Made by a program: the position numbers and the translations under genes
Shown here: piece by piece, positions 19,184-27,122 of the stretch
How positions within the stretch are numbered: position 1 is the first letter of the stretch
Layout of the letters: each line of letters begins with the position of its first letter
Notes under the pieces: model-generated
Seen by the model: only the letters and a program-made list of their open reading frames with translations
Databases searched by the model: none
What the model was told of the DNA's origin: nothing
Origin: Sutcliffiella halmapala
GTDB lineage: Bacteria > Bacillota > Bacilli > Bacillales > Bacillaceae_I
Length of the DNA: 64,000 nucleotides
Direction of reading: 5' to 3'
NCBI RefSeq assembly: GCF_002019665.1
Contig: NZ_KV917375.1
Location: 2,956,702-3,020,701 of the forward strand

Positions 19184-19329
19184 GGCTATTTTCTGCCTCC
19201 TGCTTGTTTCCAGTTCACTAAACTCTCAAGAAGCGAAACGTGGCAGATAGACACAAACCAAACAAAAAAAGAAAAAAACCAAAAGTAAGGATCCACACAT
19301 ACTTAAGGTTTCATTCAATCTTTAAAACA

Positions 19330-19779
19330 TTATTTTTCATTTTCTCCTAAAACACGATTTACACGTTTTTCTAACATTTTCATTCCACTTCCGCCTGCTT
19401 GGAAGTGACGAAGATTCCCTTCTGCATCGAATACATAATATGCAGGGACATATTGATTTTCAAAAGCATTTGTTAACGCATGATCATTATCGACAAAAAT
19501 AGGTTGTGAGATGTCATGCTCGCTTGCAACTTTTTTGATTTCTTCCATATTTAGGTCATCTTCAGAACGTGGCATATGAACAGCGACTACGTTCAGTTTA
19601 TCCTTGTAATTATCGCGGAATTCGTTTACTTGCGGCATTGCTTCTTTACAAAGGTGACAACTAATGGACCAGAAATGAATAAGGGTCGGCTTTTCACCAA
19701 TCAATTCCGCTTTTGATACTTCTCCATTCAACCATTCAGTAGCACCAGAAAGTTCCGGCATAGGTGAGCGTAGTTTCAT
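19330..19779 (-). CDS. ykuV: Thioredoxin-like thiol-disulfide oxidoreductase YkuV
   Basis: Cytosolic TlpA/ResA-like thioredoxin fold, shown in B. subtilis to reduce disulfides. The active-site CxxC is CHLC in FWSISCHLCKEAMP. The cis-Pro region is NQYVPAYYVFD, and the AVHMPRSEDDLN insert matches YkuV. I start at ATG 19779 (MKLRSPMPELSG, 149 residues) behind GGAGG with 8-base spacing; the TTG at 19794 belongs to that ribosome site. It follows ykuU after about 90 bases, as in B. subtilis, so peroxiredoxin and its possible reductant are neighbours. Confidence 0.95.
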   Translation of the reverse strand: MKLRSPMPELSGATEWLNGEVSKAELIGEKPTLIHFWSISCHLCKEAMPQVNEFRDNYKDKLNVVAVHMPRSEDDLNMEEIKKVASEHDISQPIFVDNDHALTNAFENQYVPAYYVFDAEGNLRHFQAGGSGMKMLEKRVNRVLGENEK

Positions 19780-19872
19780 TGTTTTGGCCTCCAATATGTA
19801 ATTTATTTAGCATTAAAACAAAAGGCAAGAAAAGGCCTAACAATAGTTAGACCTAATCATTTGCAGATAGAA

Positions 19873-20415
19873 TTATAATGTAGCTTGTCCAGGCTTCCAG
19901 TTAGCTGGGCAAAGTCCACCAGTTTGTAATGCTTGAAGTACACGTAGAGTTTCTTCTACATCACGACCAATGTTGTTATGGAAAACTGTTTGGTATTGTA
20001 ATTCGCCTTCTGGGCTGATGATGTAAAGACCACGAAGAGCAATACCTTCGTCTTCGATTAGGACACCATAGTCACGAGATACAACGTGGTTTGTGTCAGC
20101 TGCTAATGGATATTTTAATTCGCCAAGACCATTGCTTTTACGGTCTGTGTTAATCCAAGCTAAGTGAGTATGGATTGTATCAGTAGATACACCAATGATT
20201 TCTGCGTCTAAGTCTTCAAACTCGTCATAACGATCAGACATTGCAGTGATTTCAGTTGGGCAAACGAACGTGAAATCCATTGGATAAAAGAATAGAACCG
20301 TCCACTTATCGTTTTTCATGTTCTCTTCTAAACTTACTTTTCCAAATTCTTTATTTGGTAATACAGCATCCATTTCAAAACGTGGAGCTTGTTTACCTAC
20401 CATGCGTTCTGCCAT
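19873..20415 (-). CDS. ykuU: 2-Cys peroxiredoxin YkuU
   Basis: Thiol peroxidase that reduces hydrogen peroxide and alkyl hydroperoxides. Peroxidatic Cys is in DFTFVCPTEI and resolving Cys in GGLCPANWKPGQ, so it is a typical 2-Cys enzyme. The start is ATG 20415 (MAERMVGKQAPRF, 180 residues) behind GGAGGG. The longer frame up to 20520 runs through the promoter box TTGACT/TATAAT and cannot be translated from that mRNA. Probably cotranscribed with ykuV. Confidence 0.96.
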   Translation of the reverse strand: MAERMVGKQAPRFEMDAVLPNKEFGKVSLEENMKNDKWTVLFFYPMDFTFVCPTEITAMSDRYDEFEDLDAEIIGVSTDTIHTHLAWINTDRKSNGLGELKYPLAADTNHVVSRDYGVLIEDEGIALRGLYIISPEGELQYQTVFHNNIGRDVEETLRVLQALQTGGLCPANWKPGQATL

Positions 20416-20440
20416 TAAAAATCCCTCCAAAATAATATTT

Positions 20441-20469
20441 ATTGAGAATATAGCTTGTACATTCTCAAT
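20441..20469. promoter_or_regulatory. Inverted repeat in the ykuU 5' leader
   Basis: Perfect 9-base arms ATTGAGAAT (20441-20449) and ATTCTCAAT (20461-20469) with an 11-base gap, between transcription start and ribosome site. It could be a repressor site or an mRNA hairpin. It does not fit the 7-1-7 PerR or Fur box spacing. Confidence 0.5.
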
Positions 20470-20491
20470 TACTTTTTTATCAACAGTATCA

Positions 20492-20520
20492 ATTATAAAA
20501 CACACACAAATTTTAGTCAA
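20492..20520 (-). promoter_or_regulatory. SigA promoter of ykuU
   Basis: Minus strand: TTGACT (20520-20515), exactly 17 bases, perfect TATAAT (20497-20492). Expected start near 20485, giving a leader of about 70 bases. Confidence 0.8.
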
Positions 20521-20851
20521 TGTTAAATGATAATTAATTTAAAATAGGACTAATTAAAAACTATTTCTTTTTTTACCCTTAATTGTTATACCCTATTTCA
20601 TTTCAAAATACACAGACCTTTTCTTAGCTAAATAACTGGCAATTATTTCACATATATATTTTAACATTCTTTGATGAAGGAACAAAATAATTAGCACTCC
20701 CTTTTTGATATGGTAAGAAAGTATAATAGCCGTAAGCTGAACGAGGAGCTTGCACTTTTGTTCTTTCCGTATTGTTTGGTTTTATTGAGCTAATCCTATA
20801 TAATGCCTTACTATAGGTCTTTTTATATTTTTGAGAGGAGATTTTGGATTA

Positions 20852-21694
20852 ATGATGAATTTTGGTTTTTTTGATTTCAATTTTTATGCAATCTTATTAG
20901 CTATCGGAAGTATACTTCTAGAGTTAATCGTGATAATTGTTGTTTATTCCATTGTAAAATCAATTGGTAATAAAGTAATTACTCGAGTATTCTCACGAGC
21001 TATTGAGAGACAAGGAATTTCGTTAGGAAGAGCAAAAACACTAGAGAAATTAACAGTCAATGCTTTTACATATGTTTTAACATTCCTTTTAATTGTTATG
21101 GTGTTAGAAAATGTCTTTGGTGTTCAGACAACAGCTATCTTAGCAGGAGCTGGGGTTGTTGGATTAGCAATTGGGTTTGGAGCTCAAGGGTTAGTAAGTG
21201 ATGTCGTTACTGGATTTTTTCTTCTATTAGAAAAACAAGTGGATGTAGATGATTATGTTACAACTGCTGGGTTCTCCGGAATTGTCGAAGAAGTTGGATT
21301 ACGAACCACTAAAATTCGTGACTTTGATGGTTCCCTACACTATGTACCTAATCGAGAAATTTCTAAGCTATCCAATCATTCTCGCGGAAACATGCTTGCT
21401 CTTGTGGATATCGGGGTCACCTATGATAAAGATATCGATGAGGCTGTAGAAGTTATGCAAAGAGCTTGTGATGAGTTAGCTGAACAAGAGGAAACCATTA
21501 AAGAGGGACCAAATGTCGTAGCTGTTCAAGGACTTGGGGCTTCTAAAGTAATAAGGATAATTGCGAAAACAGAAAATATGCAGCAACGGGCAGTAGAGCG
21601 AAAAATACGCAAGGCAATTAACGCAGCATTAGAGGCGAACGGAATCAACATTCCATTCCTAGACCAAATAAAACTCGAGAATAATGTAGAGTAA
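20852..21694 (+). CDS. ykuT: Small-conductance mechanosensitive channel (MscS family)
   Basis: Membrane channel that opens on osmotic downshock. There are three hydrophobic segments at the N-terminus (about 8-110). The conserved pore helix and beta domain run AILAGAGVVGLAIGFGAQGL...DVVTGFFLLLEKQVDVDDYV, followed by the cytoplasmic vestibule. Start ATG 20852 (280 residues) behind GAGGAG; the TTG at 20831 overlaps the ribosome site. Position next to ykuU/ykuS matches B. subtilis ykuT. Confidence 0.92.
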   Translation: MMNFGFFDFNFYAILLAIGSILLELIVIIVVYSIVKSIGNKVITRVFSRAIERQGISLGRAKTLEKLTVNAFTYVLTFLLIVMVLENVFGVQTTAILAGAGVVGLAIGFGAQGLVSDVVTGFFLLLEKQVDVDDYVTTAGFSGIVEEVGLRTTKIRDFDGSLHYVPNREISKLSNHSRGNMLALVDIGVTYDKDIDEAVEVMQRACDELAEQEETIKEGPNVVAVQGLGASKVIRIIAKTENMQQRAVERKIRKAINAALEANGINIPFLDQIKLENNVE

Positions 21695-21701
21695 CAGAAA
21701 C

Positions 21702-21732
21702 AAGAGGCTTAGAAAATTTCTAAGCCTCTTTA
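21702..21732 (+). terminator. Terminator after ykuT
   Basis: AAGAGGCTTAGAAA / TTTCTAAGCCTCTT perfect stem, then TATATTTTTG, directly after the ykuT stop. Confidence 0.9.
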
Positions 21733-21788
21733 TATTTTTGTTGTAAATGGAAGTATAAGCTAATACCATATTAATGGGGGTGAAAAGA

Positions 21789-22199
21789 TTGAGTAATGAA
21801 TATGGAGGACTCGGAAGACGCTTCGTTGCTTTATTAATTGATGGCTTGATTGTTACCATTGGGTTATTTATTATCCTCTTTATCCTTGGTATAGAGCTTT
21901 CAGACGCACAAAGCAACTCATTAAATACGACCATCAGTAATATTTATATGTGGTTAATACCGACCATTTGGACCGGTTATACTATTGGTAAAAAAGCTTT
22001 AAATATTAAAATAGAAAAACTGGATGGTAGTGATGTAACACTCTGGACGATGTTTTTAAGGCAAATTATTGGTTCAATTGTTTACGCCCTTTCCTTTGGT
22101 ATCCTCTTTATCGTGAGTGTCTTTATGGTAATCATCCGAGAAGACAAGCGGGCTATCCATGATTTTATCGCTGGAACTTGTGTTGTAAAAACAAAATAA
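21789..22199 (+). CDS. RDD-family membrane protein
   Basis: Membrane protein with the RDD motif RRFVALLIDGLIV near the N-terminus and three hydrophobic segments. The family includes channel- or transporter-like proteins of mostly unknown role; one member exchanges sodium for protons. Start TTG 21789 (MSNEYGGLGRRFV, 136 residues) with GGGGGTG 6 bases upstream; the ATG at 21774 precedes that site. It stands alone between a terminator and a repeat element. Confidence 0.82.
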   Translation: MSNEYGGLGRRFVALLIDGLIVTIGLFIILFILGIELSDAQSNSLNTTISNIYMWLIPTIWTGYTIGKKALNIKIEKLDGSDVTLWTMFLRQIIGSIVYALSFGILFIVSVFMVIIREDKRAIHDFIAGTCVVKTK

Positions 22200-22202
22200 C
22201 GA

Positions 22203-22387
22203 AAAGCTGTTTTCGCATACTTTGTTGCTTTTCGTAAATAGAATCAACCCGTCATTATTGTTGCAATCGTGCTCTTTTCCATTATGTAATCGAGAGCCTT
22301 CTTCTATTTTCTAAGCAAAATGACGGTAAAAAGTCCAAATGCCGACTTTTCACCAGCTTAAAGCAACAATCTTTATGAAAAGAGCCT
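22203..22387. repeat. Dispersed repeat, copy A (CTGTTTTCGCATAC family)
   Basis: 185-base non-coding unit with left end AAAGCTGTTTTCGCATAC and right end AAAAGAGCCT. The same ends recur at 23885-24024 and, degraded, at 8992-9313; a left end alone is at 62110. It sits between the RDD gene and the ykuS terminator. MITE-like, no coding capacity. Confidence 0.65.
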
Positions 22388-22391
22388 AACG

Positions 22392-22420
22392 AAAAGAAGA
22401 GCCCAACAACGGCTCTTCTT
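22392..22420 (-). terminator. Terminator overlapping the ykuS stop
   Basis: AAGAAGAGCC / GGCTCTTCTT stem (22394-22403 with 22411-22420). On the minus strand it is followed by TTTTCG. The stop codon itself lies in the first arm. Confidence 0.75.
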
Positions 22421-22664
22421 ATTGGTTAATTTTGCTCTCAACTTGTTGACATACTTCATCTGCAGATAAGCCATGTGCTGCTATGACAGACCCCGCTGTT
22501 ACACTATTCGAAATCCCCATTACATTGTTGTCAATTCCCGTTACTACACAGCAGTCGCAACCTTTAGCATCGTCCTCGTTATTTAGTTGAACCACATCAT
22601 ATCCTTTTTGTTGTAACGCTTCTTGAACAGCAGTTAAGGATTGCTCTACACCTATTTTTGGCAT
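22419..22664 (-). CDS. ykuS: UPF0180 protein YkuS
   Basis: 81-residue cytosolic protein of unknown function. The family signature GCDCCVVTG with three cysteines is present, and the N-terminus [17 protein letters not shown] matches YkuS. A strong GGAGGAGG site precedes the ATG. It lies 70 bases after ykuR in the same direction, the order seen in B. subtilis. Confidence 0.92.
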   Translation of the reverse strand: MPKIGVEQSLTAVQEALQQKGYDVVQLNNEDDAKGCDCCVVTGIDNNVMGISNSVTAGSVIAAHGLSADEVCQQVESKINQ

Positions 22665-22734
22665 AATTGGTCCACCTCCTCCTTCTTAATTTGGCTATCT
22701 TTCAGAAAATTATTCTAGGAGGCAGAAGAAATCC

Positions 22735-23868
22735 TTATTCATTTCCTTTTTTCGTCATATATCCTATTAACATATTAATAGCAACGCCAATCGCGTCTTC
22801 ATTTGGATTAAGTTTGGAATGATGCAACCCATATGGCGATTCAACGCCAAGCCAAAACATAAAACCAGGGATATTTTGAATCATATATCCGTAGTCTTCA
22901 CCAGTCATAGCATGTTTACATTCGATTAGATTTACCATTGTGTTTTCCTTTACAAAATTCATAAACTCTTGTGTTAACTCCACGTCATTATCTACTTGAT
23001 GATACATACATCCATAATCAATCTTAGCCTCACAACTGTAGCCGACCTCTACACCTTTTACAAGGGCTTCTATGCGTTCTTTTACCTTCTGCATACTCTC
23101 GACAGATAAAGTTCGAATTGTGCCTTCAAGCCTTGCACGTTCAGCGATAATATTTTGAACGGTCCCCCCAGTAATTTTCCCAATCGTGATTACTGCACTA
23201 TCTAGTGGATCCACATTTCGAGAAATAATGGTTTGCAATTGTGAAACTAGTGAACAAGCAGCTATAACCATGTCATTTGTTTGATGTGGATAGGCTGCAT
23301 GTCCACCTTTTCCTTTTAAATCAACAAAAAGTTCGGAAGTGTTTGCAAATAGTAAACCTGGCTTCGTTGCAATAGTGCCAACTGGATATTCTGGTGCGAT
23401 ATGCAATGCTATAATCAAGTCTGGCTTCCATTGGTTAAAAATGTCCGATTGTATCATTGGAAGTGCACCACCTGGGCCTTCTTCTGCTGGCTGAAACATA
23501 AATAGAATATGATCTTTAGGTGGCTGTAGCGAAAAGTGAGTCAACACACCTAACGCAATACTCATATGCATATCATGGCCACAAGCATGCATCAATCCTT
23601 CATGTAAAGAGTGAAAAGGAAGGTCCGTTTCCTCTGTAATCGGCAGACCATCAATATCTGTACGGTAACCAATTGTTTTTGTAGGGTTTGTCCCTTTAAT
23701 TCGCACAAATAAACCTGTTTCCCATTTCTTAACTTCCATATTTTCTGGTGGAAGACTGTTTAAGTATTGAAGTAAGTAGCTTTGTGTTTTCCGTTCTTGG
23801 AACCCTTTTTCCGGTATTTGATGAAGATCTCGACGTATTCGGATAAAGGGATTTATTACATTACTCAT
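22735..23868 (-). CDS. ykuR: N-acetyldiaminopimelate deacetylase
   Basis: M20-family metal hydrolase of the acetylase branch of lysine synthesis; converts N-acetyl-LL-diaminopimelate to LL-diaminopimelate and acetate. In 377 residues: RTDIDGLP (catalytic Asp near 70), the metal motif HACGHDMHM, and EEGPGGA with the general-base Glu. A lid domain is followed by C-terminal GEDYGYM. It acts two steps after DapH, encoded just upstream. A repeat copy and a terminator now lie between the two genes, so it may have its own promoter. Confidence 0.93.
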   Translation of the reverse strand: MSNVINPFIRIRRDLHQIPEKGFQERKTQSYLLQYLNSLPPENMEVKKWETGLFVRIKGTNPTKTIGYRTDIDGLPITEETDLPFHSLHEGLMHACGHDMHMSIALGVLTHFSLQPPKDHILFMFQPAEEGPGGALPMIQSDIFNQWKPDLIIALHIAPEYPVGTIATKPGLLFANTSELFVDLKGKGGHAAYPHQTNDMVIAACSLVSQLQTIISRNVDPLDSAVITIGKITGGTVQNIIAERARLEGTIRTLSVESMQKVKERIEALVKGVEVGYSCEAKIDYGCMYHQVDNDVELTQEFMNFVKENTMVNLIECKHAMTGEDYGYMIQNIPGFMFWLGVESPYGLHHSKLNPNEDAIGVAINMLIGYMTKKGNE

Positions 23869-23884
23869 GGTACTCCTACTTTCT

Positions 23885-24024
23885 AAAAGGCTGTTTTCGC
23901 ATACATTATTGCTTTTCGTACTGAACCCTGATACTTGTATTTCTTGTGCATACGAGCTCTTTTCGCTTGTTTATTTTTCTTGTATTTCTAAATGTAAGTT
24001 TACAAATCGATAGAAAAGAGCCTT
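23885..24024. repeat. Dispersed repeat, copy B, between dapH and ykuR
   Basis: 140-base unit with left end AAAAGGCTGTTTTCGCATAC and right end AAAAGAGCCTT, close to copy A but about 45 bases shorter inside. It separates two genes of the same pathway that are adjacent in B. subtilis. Confidence 0.65.
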
Positions 24025-24026
24025 CT

Positions 24027-24065
24027 AAAAAGAAGGTGTGGATACGTTCTAATCCACACCTTCTT
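24027..24065 (-). terminator. Terminator after dapH
   Basis: 14-base perfect stem AAGAAGGTGTGGAT / ATCCACACCTTCTT followed on the minus strand by TTTTAG. It would uncouple dapH from ykuR. Confidence 0.85.
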
Positions 24066-24078
24066 TGAATTTCTTCTA

Positions 24079-24789
24079 TTAAAGCTGACGAAGCTCTTGT
24101 TTGATTTCAGTTTTTGATTTGGTTTTCTCGTCAATATCTTTGATTTTACGAGCCGGAGTTCCTGCAACTACTGTATATGGTGCTACATCGTCAATAACAA
24201 TGGCACCAGCTGCAACTACTGCTCCTTTTCCAACTGTAACACCTTCTAATACCACCGCATTAGCGCCAATTACAACATCATCTTCTACAATAACAGGCTT
24301 AGCAGAAGGTGGTTCAATTACACCTGCGAGGACGGTCCCTGCTCCAATGTGACAATTTTTCCCGACCGTTGCACGACCACCAAGTACCACGTTCATATCG
24401 ATCATAGTACCTTCACCTATAACTGCCCCGATATTAATAGAAGCACCCATCATAATAATCGCATTATCGCCAATTTCTACTTGATCACGAATAATAGCAC
24501 CTGGTTCAATACGTGCTTTAATTCCTTTAAGGTCTAGCAATGGAATGGCAGAATTACGACGATCATTTTCAACTACATAATCCTCAATCTTTGCTTCGTT
24601 CTCTGTAAGTGCTGCTGCAATTTCAGTCCACTCACCAAACACAACGCCACTGTTACCAGTTATAAAGGTTTTAGAAGAAGCACCAAAGTTAACAGCTTCT
24701 AAATCACCTTTCACATATACTTTTACTGGAGTAGATTTTGTACTATTTTGAATAAAAGAGATAATTTCGTTTGCATCCATCATTTTCAT
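24079..24789 (-). CDS. dapH: Tetrahydrodipicolinate N-acetyltransferase
   Basis: Acetyl-CoA-dependent enzyme that acetylates tetrahydrodipicolinate, the entry to the acetylated diaminopimelate/lysine route for cell wall and lysine. The 236 residues show an N-terminal DapH domain and a left-handed beta helix of hexapeptide repeats (for example [20 protein letters not shown]), ending [11 protein letters not shown]. Start ATG 24789 behind AGGAGG with 8-base spacing. Length and sequence match DapH closely. Confidence 0.97.
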   Translation of the reverse strand: MKMMDANEIISFIQNSTKSTPVKVYVKGDLEAVNFGASSKTFITGNSGVVFGEWTEIAAALTENEAKIEDYVVENDRRNSAIPLLDLKGIKARIEPGAIIRDQVEIGDNAIIMMGASINIGAVIGEGTMIDMNVVLGGRATVGKNCHIGAGTVLAGVIEPPSAKPVIVEDDVVIGANAVVLEGVTVGKGAVVAAGAIVIDDVAPYTVVAGTPARKIKDIDEKTKSKTEIKQELRQL

Positions 24790-24938
24790 TATGTATTCCT
24801 CCTAAAGCAAAGTTGTCTTCATCCCTTTACTCTATCAAACAAGAAAAAGGGTGACAAGTAAAATGTAACATATTTAAAATGGTAGCACCCAGATATTTAG
24901 ATAATTCTGATTCCACAATAAGGATTCACTATTAAATT

Positions 24939-25826
24939 CTAGCTACCTTTATTTCTACCCGGAGCGCATTCATTTAGCACTTCTAAAAAAGCTTCTACTT
25001 GTTTTAGTCGAAAAGCAGATTCATATCCAATTAGCCATGTATCCCGATGCAAGTTAAAGTCTGCCTTACGTGTAAGTGGAATTTTATTTATATGATCGTA
25101 TTCTTCTTGCAAAGTAATAGAAGGAAGTATAGCATAACCAATTCCGTTTAATGCCATCTGTTTACACGTTTCAATTTGATCAACAACAATAGTCCTTTTC
25201 GGAGGCGTTTGAAATTCCTTATGCCACCAAACCTGAATCTCTTGATAATAGGTAGAATCGCTTTTAAATTGAATAAAGGGGCGTTCTGTATGTTGAAGTT
25301 CTTCTAATTCCTTAATTTCAGTATCCACCACATATAAATCATCACTCAGTAAATGCTTTTTGACACCTTTCCATTCTGGATTCCCTCGAATGATGCCTAT
25401 ATGAACTTCATCTTCATATAGACTTTTAACGATGTCACTACTCCAACCCGTGATTAAGGACACTTTTGCATTTGGATACCTTTGTATGTATTTCTTTAAA
25501 ACTTTCGGCAGCCAATACTGACCAATAATCGTCGCAACTGCTATCTTTAATGTTCCATATACTTCTTTATCGAGGGAGAAGATTTCTTCCCTCACCTTTG
25601 CATCCTTTGCAATTACCTCATCCGCAAATTCTACTATTTTTTCACCAGCAGGAGTAATTAGTAAGCCTTTTTGAGTACGAATAAAAATCTTGGTATTCCA
25701 TATCTTTTCGATGCTTTGAAGACGCTGTGATAATGCCGGCTGAGAAACAAATAAGCGTTCAGCTGCCTTTCTCATATTTTTTTCTTTTGCTAAAACAGAA
25801 AGAATGTGGAATTCTGATGAATTCAT
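24939..25826 (-). CDS. ccpC: LysR-type regulator CcpC
   Basis: Catabolite regulator of citrate-cycle genes (citB, citZ in B. subtilis), responding to citrate. HTH at about 1-60 (MRKAAERLFVSQPALSQRLQSIEKIW); effector domain with TIIGQYWLPKVLKKYI, ITGWSSDIVKSLYED and QIETCKQMALNGIGYAILPS, all typical of CcpC. Start ATG 25826 (MNSSEFHILSVLAKE, 295 residues) behind GAGGGTG; the frame upstream runs through its own operator. A CcpC box at 25840-25858 indicates autoregulation. Divergent from the TSUP gene. Confidence 0.92.
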   Translation of the reverse strand: MNSSEFHILSVLAKEKNMRKAAERLFVSQPALSQRLQSIEKIWNTKIFIRTQKGLLITPAGEKIVEFADEVIAKDAKVREEIFSLDKEVYGTLKIAVATIIGQYWLPKVLKKYIQRYPNAKVSLITGWSSDIVKSLYEDEVHIGIIRGNPEWKGVKKHLLSDDLYVVDTEIKELEELQHTERPFIQFKSDSTYYQEIQVWWHKEFQTPPKRTIVVDQIETCKQMALNGIGYAILPSITLQEEYDHINKIPLTRKADFNLHRDTWLIGYESAFRLKQVEAFLEVLNECAPGRNKGS

Positions 25827-25839
25827 AACGACACCCTCA

Positions 25840-25858
25840 ATATAAGTTTTTCTTATAT
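25840..25858. promoter_or_regulatory. CcpC operator (ATAA-N7-TTAT dyad)
   Basis: ATATAAGTTTTTCTTATAT, a perfect 7-base inverted repeat around TTTTT. It contains ATAA (25842-25845), 7 bases, TTAT (25853-25856), the dyad known for CcpC. It lies 14 bases before the ccpC start codon, in the region shared with the divergent TSUP gene. Confidence 0.7.
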
Positions 25859-25947
25859 TATATCTTAATTTATTTGATATTTCATTATGACTTTCCCAGA
25901 CATACAATGAAATAGAATAGTCAACTTATTTGAGGGTGGAGATACTC

Positions 25948-26688
25948 ATGGAAAATTCTTTTTTTTTGCTTATATTGATAGGATTTGTCGCTACATTTGT
26001 TGGAACGTTAGGGGGTGGTGGTGGACTCATTAACCTTCCTGCCATGCTTCTTCTTGGAATTCCAATTCATTCTGCTATTGCTGCTAATAAGTTTTCCAAT
26101 ACATTTAGTTCTTTCAGTAGCTTTTATTTATTATGGAAACGCAAAGAAGTAAACTTAAAATTAGGACTATCATTGGTACCATTTACTCTACTTGGTGGCC
26201 TTATGGGAGCTTTATTTGCTTCATTTTTATCAGAGGGGATTCTCTTAAGAATTGCGCTTTGTCTATTAATTTTTGCAACTGCTCTGAATATAAGAAAGTC
26301 TCGGAAAAAAGAAAATCTTGGAGGACAGCCACCTAAGAAACTTTTTCTTCCAACTTATGTTTTTATCGGTGCATTTGACGGGTTGTTCGGCCCCGGTCAA
26401 GCCACACTTCTTATGCATTCTTTCTTAAATGCAGGATATACTTTTCTGACAAGTATTGGGCTTACACGACTTCTAACACTTTCAAGTTGTTTTATTTCTT
26501 TTACTGTTTATTTTGCAATGGGCCTTTTTGATTGGCGAGTAGGTGTTTTACTTGGAATCGGATCATTTTTAGGTGCACAAGCAGCTGTTAGATTGGCGCC
26601 AAAATTATCGCATCTACCATGGAAAAAAATATTAGCTGGATTTTCCATTTTTTTAATAGGCTATTTGATAATAAAAATTTTCGTGTAA
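25948..26688 (+). CDS. TSUP family (TauE/SafE) membrane transporter
   Basis: Membrane protein of about 246 residues with seven or eight hydrophobic segments. It has the glycine-rich FVATFVGTLGGGGGLINLPAML start and the repeat ...FIGAFDGLFGPGQATLL typical of TauE/SafE proteins, which move sulfur-containing or organic anions. Start ATG 25948 behind GAGGGTGGAG. Divergent from ccpC and followed after 13 bases by a VOC protein, likely an operon. Substrate unknown. Confidence 0.85.
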   Translation: MENSFFLLILIGFVATFVGTLGGGGGLINLPAMLLLGIPIHSAIAANKFSNTFSSFSSFYLLWKRKEVNLKLGLSLVPFTLLGGLMGALFASFLSEGILLRIALCLLIFATALNIRKSRKKENLGGQPPKKLFLPTYVFIGAFDGLFGPGQATLLMHSFLNAGYTFLTSIGLTRLLTLSSCFISFTVYFAMGLFDWRVGVLLGIGSFLGAQAAVRLAPKLSHLPWKKILAGFSIFLIGYLIIKIFV

Positions 26689-26701
26689 AGGACTGATTAG
26701 T

Positions 26702-27070
26702 ATGAAAATAAAAATAAACCGACTTAATCATGTTCAATTATGTATTCCAGTTGGCGCAGAAAATAAGGCTAGGGAGTTTTATTCTCAACTGCTAGGCTTA
26801 ACCGAAATACCTAAGCCAGTATCATTACAAGCCAATGGTGGATTATGGTACGAAGTTGGTGATATTGAACTTCATATTGGGGTCGAGAATATGAACGGAG
26901 AAAAAAGCAAACGACACCCTGCATTTGAAGTCGAAAATCTAATAGAAGTGAAACAATTTCTACATTCCAAAAAAGTCATCATGAAAGAAGAAATCCCTAT
27001 CCCAAACGTAGAACGTTTTAGTTTTTTCGACCCCTTTGGTAATCGTATTGAATTTCTTCAAAAAACATGA
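26702..27070 (+). CDS. VOC (glyoxalase/bleomycin-resistance) family protein
   Basis: 122 residues with two beta-alpha-beta-beta-beta units. Metal-ligand candidates are His in RLNHVQLCIP, His in IELHIGVE and Glu in NRIEFLQ. The family covers glyoxalases, dioxygenases and fosfomycin-type resistance enzymes; the exact reaction cannot be told. Second gene after the TSUP transporter. Confidence 0.85.
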   Translation: MKIKINRLNHVQLCIPVGAENKAREFYSQLLGLTEIPKPVSLQANGGLWYEVGDIELHIGVENMNGEKSKRHPAFEVENLIEVKQFLHSKKVIMKEEIPIPNVERFSFFDPFGNRIEFLQKT

Positions 27071-27072
27071 AT

Positions 27073-27115
27073 AAAGCATCTGTTTCCTTTTTATGGAGAC
27101 AGATGCTTTATTTTT
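27073..27115. terminator. Bidirectional terminator between VOC and MFS genes
   Basis: AAAGCATCTGT / ACAGATGCTTT stem extended by TTCC/GGAG pairs, then TATTTTTATT on the plus side. Both convergent genes end here. Confidence 0.85.
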
Positions 27116-27122
27116 ATTCGTG

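Noticed and set aside
20441-20469. PerR or Fur box for the peroxiredoxin gene
   Set aside because: Arms are separated by 11 bases, not the single base of the 7-1-7 box, and the half-sites differ from TTATAAT or TGATAAT.
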